Made by a program: the position numbers and the translations under genes. Below the pieces are notes generated by a model. That model was not told where the DNA came from. It saw only the letters and a program-made list of their open reading frames with translations, and ran no database searches. DNA of 64,000 nt from Hafnia paralvei ATCC 29927 (GTDB lineage: Bacteria > Pseudomonadota > Gammaproteobacteria > Enterobacterales > Enterobacteriaceae): contig NZ_LXET01000039.1 in assembly GCF_001655005.1 (NCBI RefSeq), positions 96,044 through 160,043 on the forward strand, read 5' to 3'. Positions 60,066 through 64,000 of the stretch are shown here, piece by piece; the stretch's first letter is position 1, and each line of letters starts with the position of its first letter.

Positions 60066-61103
60066 ATGACATCTGCATTATACGAGCAATACCTGACTGC
60101 CAAAGAGCAGAACAGCGGAAAATATGCCCGAGATCTGGCGGCAATTCTGAATGTCAGCGAGGCCGAGCTTACGCACGCCCGCGTTGGTCACGGCGCACGC
60201 CGTCTGAATGCGGATGCCCGTACTCTGCTGGCTGCATTAGAATCCGTTGGCGAAGTTAAGGCCATCACGCGTAATGAATACGCCGTTCATGAACAACTGG
60301 GCAGTTACGAAAACCAACATCTGCACGGCCATGCGGGGTTAATTTTAAACCCAGGCAGCATCGATCTACGCTTGTTCCTTCAGCATTGGAGCAGCGCGTT
60401 CACATTAACCGAAGAGAGCCGCAACGGTGAACGCCACAGCGTGCAGTTCTTCGATGCTCAAGGCGATGCGCTACATAAAGTCTACACGACGCCGAATACC
60501 GATATGGCCGCATGGAATGATCTGATCGGTCGTTTCGTCAGCGACGAAAACCCAGCGTTAGAGATCAAACCGGCACAGCCGGAAACAAAAAATAGCCGCA
60601 TCGACAACGCCGTTATTGATAGTGAATGGCGCGCCATGACCGATGTTCACCAATTCTTCCAGCTACTGGGTCGCCATAATCTGTCACGTCAGCAAGCCTT
60701 CGCTGCCGTGGGTGATGATTTAGCTTACCGAGTAGACAACAGCGCCCTAACCCATCTGCTCAATACCGCTAAAGAAGACCAGAACGAGATCATGGTCTTT
60801 GTGGGTAATCGCGGTTGCGTACAAATTTTCACCGGTAAAATTGAACGCGTGGTGCCACACCATGAGTGGATTAATATCTTTAACTCCCGCTTTACCCTGC
60901 ATCTGATTGAAACCGCGATTGCAGAAAGCTGGATCACCCGCAAACCGACTAAAGATGGTTTCGTCACGAGTCTGGAGCTTTTCGCCGAAGATGGCACTCA
61001 GATCGCCCAACTGTTTGGCCAGCGTACCGAAGGCCAGCCAGAACAAGAACAGTGGCGTACCCAGATCAATGGCTTACCTCGTCTTAATGGAGTTGCCGCA
61101 TGA
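60066..61103 (+). CDS. hemS: Hemin-degrading/storage protein HemS (ChuS)
   Basis: The 345-residue product is a duplicated structure: two similar halves, each about 165 residues, with matching segments (HLHGHAGLILNPGSIDLRLF and NRGCVQIFTGKIERVVPHHE). The second half has the proposed heme ligand His region. HemS/ChuS stores heme in the cytoplasm and can break it down with oxygen. Length matches the family (342-345). The stop overlaps hemT by four bases. Confidence 0.95.
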   Translation: MTSALYEQYLTAKEQNSGKYARDLAAILNVSEAELTHARVGHGARRLNADARTLLAALESVGEVKAITRNEYAVHEQLGSYENQHLHGHAGLILNPGSIDLRLFLQHWSSAFTLTEESRNGERHSVQFFDAQGDALHKVYTTPNTDMAAWNDLIGRFVSDENPALEIKPAQPETKNSRIDNAVIDSEWRAMTDVHQFFQLLGRHNLSRQQAFAAVGDDLAYRVDNSALTHLLNTAKEDQNEIMVFVGNRGCVQIFTGKIERVVPHHEWINIFNSRFTLHLIETAIAESWITRKPTKDGFVTSLELFAEDGTQIAQLFGQRTEGQPEQEQWRTQINGLPRLNGVAA

Positions 61104-61939
61104 CATTAGCCCGCCGCCTTGCGGCGGTGCTTTCTGCACCGCTGATGGTTGTATTCTCTATGAACGCCGTCGCAGCCGACCGCATCGTTAGCGTCGGCGG
61201 TGACGTCACCGAAATTGTTTATGCGCTAGGCGCCGGCGATCGTCTGGTTGCCAGAGATACCACCAGTACCCTCCCCGCAGCCAAAAAACTTCCTGATGTG
61301 GGCTATATGCGCCAACTCAATGCGGAAGGTATTCTTTCGCTTAAGCCGACAATGGTGTTAGCGACGGAACTGGCAGAGCCCTCACTCGTGCTTCGTCAGA
61401 TTGCTGATGTCGGCGTGAAAGTCGTTCCTGTCAGTGGCAAAGCTTCTCTCGAAAATGTTCCACACAAAATCCAGCAGGTTGCTAGTGCCCTGAATTTAGA
61501 AAAACAAGGTGTAGAAGTGGCCCAAAAATACGAGCAGCAGCTCGCCGCCATCCCTCATACACCACTCAAAACTAAGGTGTTGTTTATTCTCAGCCACGGT
61601 GGAATGACGCCGATGGCGGCTGGGCAAGACACTGCAGCCGACGCAATTATTAAAGCCAGCGGCGCGCAAAACGCCATGCAAGGTTTTTCTCGTTATCGTC
61701 CTCTCTCGCAGGAAGGCGTTGTAGCGAGTGCGCCCGATTTGATCTTGTTGACCACCGATGGATTTAAAACCTTAGGCAACGTTAACAAGGTCTGGGAATT
61801 ACCTGGTATGGCGCTAACACCTGCGGCTAAAAACAAACAGATCCTCGTCGTTGATGATATGGCTTTGCTCGGCTTTAGCTTAAAAACGCCTGAAGCATTA
61901 GCCGCATTGCGTCAGGCTGCGGAGCGAGCACAGAGATGA
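61100..61939 (+). CDS. hemT: Periplasmic heme-binding protein HemT
   Basis: The 279-residue product has a signal peptide (cleavage near NAVA-A|DRIV), then VSVGGDVTEIVYALGAGDRL and RDTTSTLPAAKKLPDVGYMR, a class III substrate-binding protein pattern. The heme-contact Tyr is in GYMRQL. It passes heme to HemUV. Both ends overlap the neighbouring genes. Confidence 0.93.
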   Translation: MTLARRLAAVLSAPLMVVFSMNAVAADRIVSVGGDVTEIVYALGAGDRLVARDTTSTLPAAKKLPDVGYMRQLNAEGILSLKPTMVLATELAEPSLVLRQIADVGVKVVPVSGKASLENVPHKIQQVASALNLEKQGVEVAQKYEQQLAAIPHTPLKTKVLFILSHGGMTPMAAGQDTAADAIIKASGAQNAMQGFSRYRPLSQEGVVASAPDLILLTTDGFKTLGNVNKVWELPGMALTPAAKNKQILVVDDMALLGFSLKTPEALAALRQAAERAQR

Positions 61940-62937
61940 CAAAAGTATCGCCACGCATTGCATTCAGCGTCCTCATCGTCCTTTTGCTGGCGCTCGGGTT
62001 AGGCTCGGCCAATATGGGAGCCCTTCGCCTGTCATTTCATACTCTGTGGGAAACGCCGCTGGATGATGCAATGTGGCAAGTCTGGCTGAATATCCGACTA
62101 CCGCGCGTATTACTCGCCACGGTAGTCGGCATTGCGTTGGCGGTATCTGGAGCTATCATGCAGGGGCTATTTCGCAACCCGCTGGCCGATCCAACGCTGT
62201 TAGGCATCAGCAGCGGTGCGTCACTGTGCGTTGCGCTAGTCATCGTTATGCCCATGACGTTAGCCCCTACCTTGGCGCTCTATAGCCATATGCTCGCGGC
62301 GTTCGGCGGCAGTCTGATTATCTCCTTACTCATCTACGGTCTCAGCCGCGGTGGGCACGGCTCTTTATCCCGTTTACTGCTGGCAGGTATTGCTATCAAC
62401 GCGCTGTGCTTTGCATTGGTTGGCGTTCTCAGCTATATAAGCAATGACCAGCAGCTACGCCAATTTTCACTGTGGAGTATGGGCAGTTTAGGTCAAGCAC
62501 AGTGGGGAACCTTGCTGGCTGCCACCTCACTGATACTTCCCGCCAGCGCGGCTGCACTTCTGATGGCTCGCCGTCTCAATCTTCTACAGCTCGGTGATGA
62601 AGAAGCACACTATTTAGGGATTAACGTGGCGAAAACCAAGCGCCAACTGCTGCTACTGAGCGCGGTATTAGTCGGTGCTGCAGTAGCCGTTAGTGGGGTT
62701 ATCGGCTTTATCGGCTTAGTTATTCCGCATCTGGTGAGAATGCGTTTAGGCGCAGACCACCGCTGGTTGTTACCTTGTTCAGCACTAGGTGGTGCTTGCT
62801 TGTTGTTAACCGCAGATACATTGGCGCGTACGCTAGTTTCACCCGCGGAGATGCCCGTAGGTATGCTAACCAGCCTGATCGGCGGCCCTTACTTTTTATG
62901 GCTGATTCTGCGTCAAAAGGAGTTTAACGTTGGATAA
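61936..62937 (+). CDS. hemU: Heme ABC transporter permease HemU
   Basis: The 333-residue product is a FecCD-type permease with about ten membrane segments, for example ALAVSGAIMQGLFRNPLADP, and GFIGLVIPHLVRMRLGADHR as the ATPase-contact region. It overlaps hemT by four bases and hemV by eight. It forms the inner-membrane channel for heme. Confidence 0.94.
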   Translation: MTKVSPRIAFSVLIVLLLALGLGSANMGALRLSFHTLWETPLDDAMWQVWLNIRLPRVLLATVVGIALAVSGAIMQGLFRNPLADPTLLGISSGASLCVALVIVMPMTLAPTLALYSHMLAAFGGSLIISLLIYGLSRGGHGSLSRLLLAGIAINALCFALVGVLSYISNDQQLRQFSLWSMGSLGQAQWGTLLAATSLILPASAAALLMARRLNLLQLGDEEAHYLGINVAKTKRQLLLLSAVLVGAAVAVSGVIGFIGLVIPHLVRMRLGADHRWLLPCSALGGACLLLTADTLARTLVSPAEMPVGMLTSLIGGPYFLWLILRQKEFNVG

Positions 62938-63751
62938 ACGTTCCGAAATTCAGCTAACGTCCCCCGCGTTACAGGCGCATAGCATCAGCTACCATCTGGG
63001 ACAACGCCGGCTCATTAAGCAAGTGTCGCTCTCTTTACAAAGCGGAGAAATGGTGGCGATTATCGGCCCTAACGGCGCTGGAAAATCAACGCTGATGCGA
63101 TTGCTGACCGGTTTTTTGCCCCCCAGCGAAGGCCACTGTGAGCTACAACAACGGCCGCTCGACGAATGGAGCCCCCGCCAGTTAGCGCGTACGCGTGCCG
63201 TTATGCGTCAACACAGCGATCTCGCCTTTGCCTTTAGCGTCCGTGAAGTGGTGGCGATGGGGCGCTCTCCTTACCCAAATCAAGGTCGTGGCGGAGAACA
63301 TAATCTGCGCGCCGTTGAGCATGTGATGGCGCAAACCGGCTGCGATATTCTTGCCGATCGAGATTATCGGGCTCTGTCCGGCGGTGAACAGCAACGCGTT
63401 CAGCTCGCTCGCGTATTAGCCCAGCTTTGGCAACCTGAACCACAGCCCCGCTGGCTATTTTTGGATGAACCCACCTCGGCACTCGATCTCTACCACCAAC
63501 AGCAAACGCTACGGTTGCTAAAATCGCTCACGCGTAGTGAACCGCTTGGCGTTTGCTGTATTTTGCACGATCTGAACTTAGCGGCGCTGTACGCAGATCG
63601 CATCCTGCTACTGCACCAAGGCCAATTGGTCGCTCAGGGAACGCCTCAAGAAGTACTCAGCGATGACACCCTCACCCGCTGGTATCACGCGGATTTAGGG
63701 GTAATGCCACATCCGGAATGTGGGGAACCACAGGTATATCTGCGGCGCTAA
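62930..63751 (+). CDS. hemV: Heme ABC transporter ATPase HemV
   Basis: The 273-residue product has Walker A (GPNGAGKSTLMRLL), Q-loop region, signature (ALSGGEQQRVQLARVLAQLW) and Walker B (WLFLDEPTSALDLYHQQQTL), with the H-loop in CCILHDLNLAALYADR. It powers HemU and ends the hem operon. Confidence 0.95.
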   Translation: MDKRSEIQLTSPALQAHSISYHLGQRRLIKQVSLSLQSGEMVAIIGPNGAGKSTLMRLLTGFLPPSEGHCELQQRPLDEWSPRQLARTRAVMRQHSDLAFAFSVREVVAMGRSPYPNQGRGGEHNLRAVEHVMAQTGCDILADRDYRALSGGEQQRVQLARVLAQLWQPEPQPRWLFLDEPTSALDLYHQQQTLRLLKSLTRSEPLGVCCILHDLNLAALYADRILLLHQGQLVAQGTPQEVLSDDTLTRWYHADLGVMPHPECGEPQVYLRR

Positions 63752-64000
63752 CGTGTGATTGAGTGGGTTTTGTGTTGATGGTTTTGTTTGCCATCCGATC
63801 TTTTATGGGGTAACGGTGTAATATTCCGCCCGCCGGTCAATATCGAGCTTCATTGATACACTAGTTTAGGCGTACGGGCAGAGACCACCAGCGCGTGGTC
63901 TCTGCACTCGCGCGCTTTTATCCGAGACGCCATTCCCGCTCCGGTTTGGTATCGCCCATCCAGGGCGCCCCAAACTCCGTCACGACATCCCTGTCGTGAC
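63752..64000. repeat. Palindrome-rich repeat-like region after hemV
   Basis: No gene is seen. CAGAGACCAC/GTGGTCTCTG (63879-63904, six-base loop) and GTCACGAC/GTCGTGAC (63979-64000) are perfect stems, with a GGGCGCCC palindrome between. Several strong stems close together look like an intergenic repeat element rather than one terminator; the first could also end the hem transcript, although no T-run follows. Confidence 0.5.

Overview
The window comes from a chromosome of the order Enterobacterales. The right-hand third keeps the gene order known from Escherichia and relatives (ttcA, zntB, menI/ydiI, ydiJ, ydiK, rprA, ppsA, ppsR, aroH), and a complete heme locus follows aroH. Hafnia or a close relative is my best guess from base composition and gene content, but the sequence alone does not prove the genus.

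Positions 1 to about 38220 are one end of a temperate prophage; its other end lies outside the window. It is a mosaic. The integrase, excisionase and ttcA target resemble Rac, and a 26-bp sequence at 38195-38220 inside ttcA matches the Rac attachment core as I remember it. Immunity is Rac-like (repressor, YdaS, YdaT). Replication uses a lambda-O-like gene with iterons inside it. A phage-82-type Q antiterminator controls a late operon on the minus strand. That operon runs, right to left, through a structured leader with tRNA-like and repeated RNA elements, S21/R21-style lysis genes (pinholin, SAR endolysin, Rz/Rz1), a group of unusual accessory genes, a lambda-type packaging and head module, and a Mu-type contractile tail.

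The accessory group (15252-18528) sits between the lysis genes and the terminase, next to a probable cos/pac region. It holds a GPSL-motif MptE/GT42-like protein, a family-9-like glycosyltransferase, a SAM methyltransferase, a small basic phage protein and a macro-domain protein. It is the best candidate here for an undescribed system. Other notable signals are eight TGGGACA motifs in 164 bp at the small terminase start, a -1 frameshift site in the tail chaperone gene, paired operators and promoters around the repressor gene, and a 36-nt hairpin repeated with compensatory changes before two small early genes.

Right of the prophage are ttcA; an operon of an ABM-type monooxygenase, an ACT-domain protein and an ArsR-type regulator; zntB; the menI-ydiJ pair; a possible 31-residue membrane protein; ydiK; the Rcs-activated small RNA gene rprA; ppsA; an AT-rich acquired glycosyltransferase gene and a DUF3024 gene between ppsA and its regulator ppsR; aroH with a TrpR operator; and two Fur-controlled heme units. 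The first heme unit (hutW, hutX, chuY-like) handles anaerobic heme breakdown. The second (hemP, hemR, hemS, hemT, hemU, hemV) imports and handles heme.
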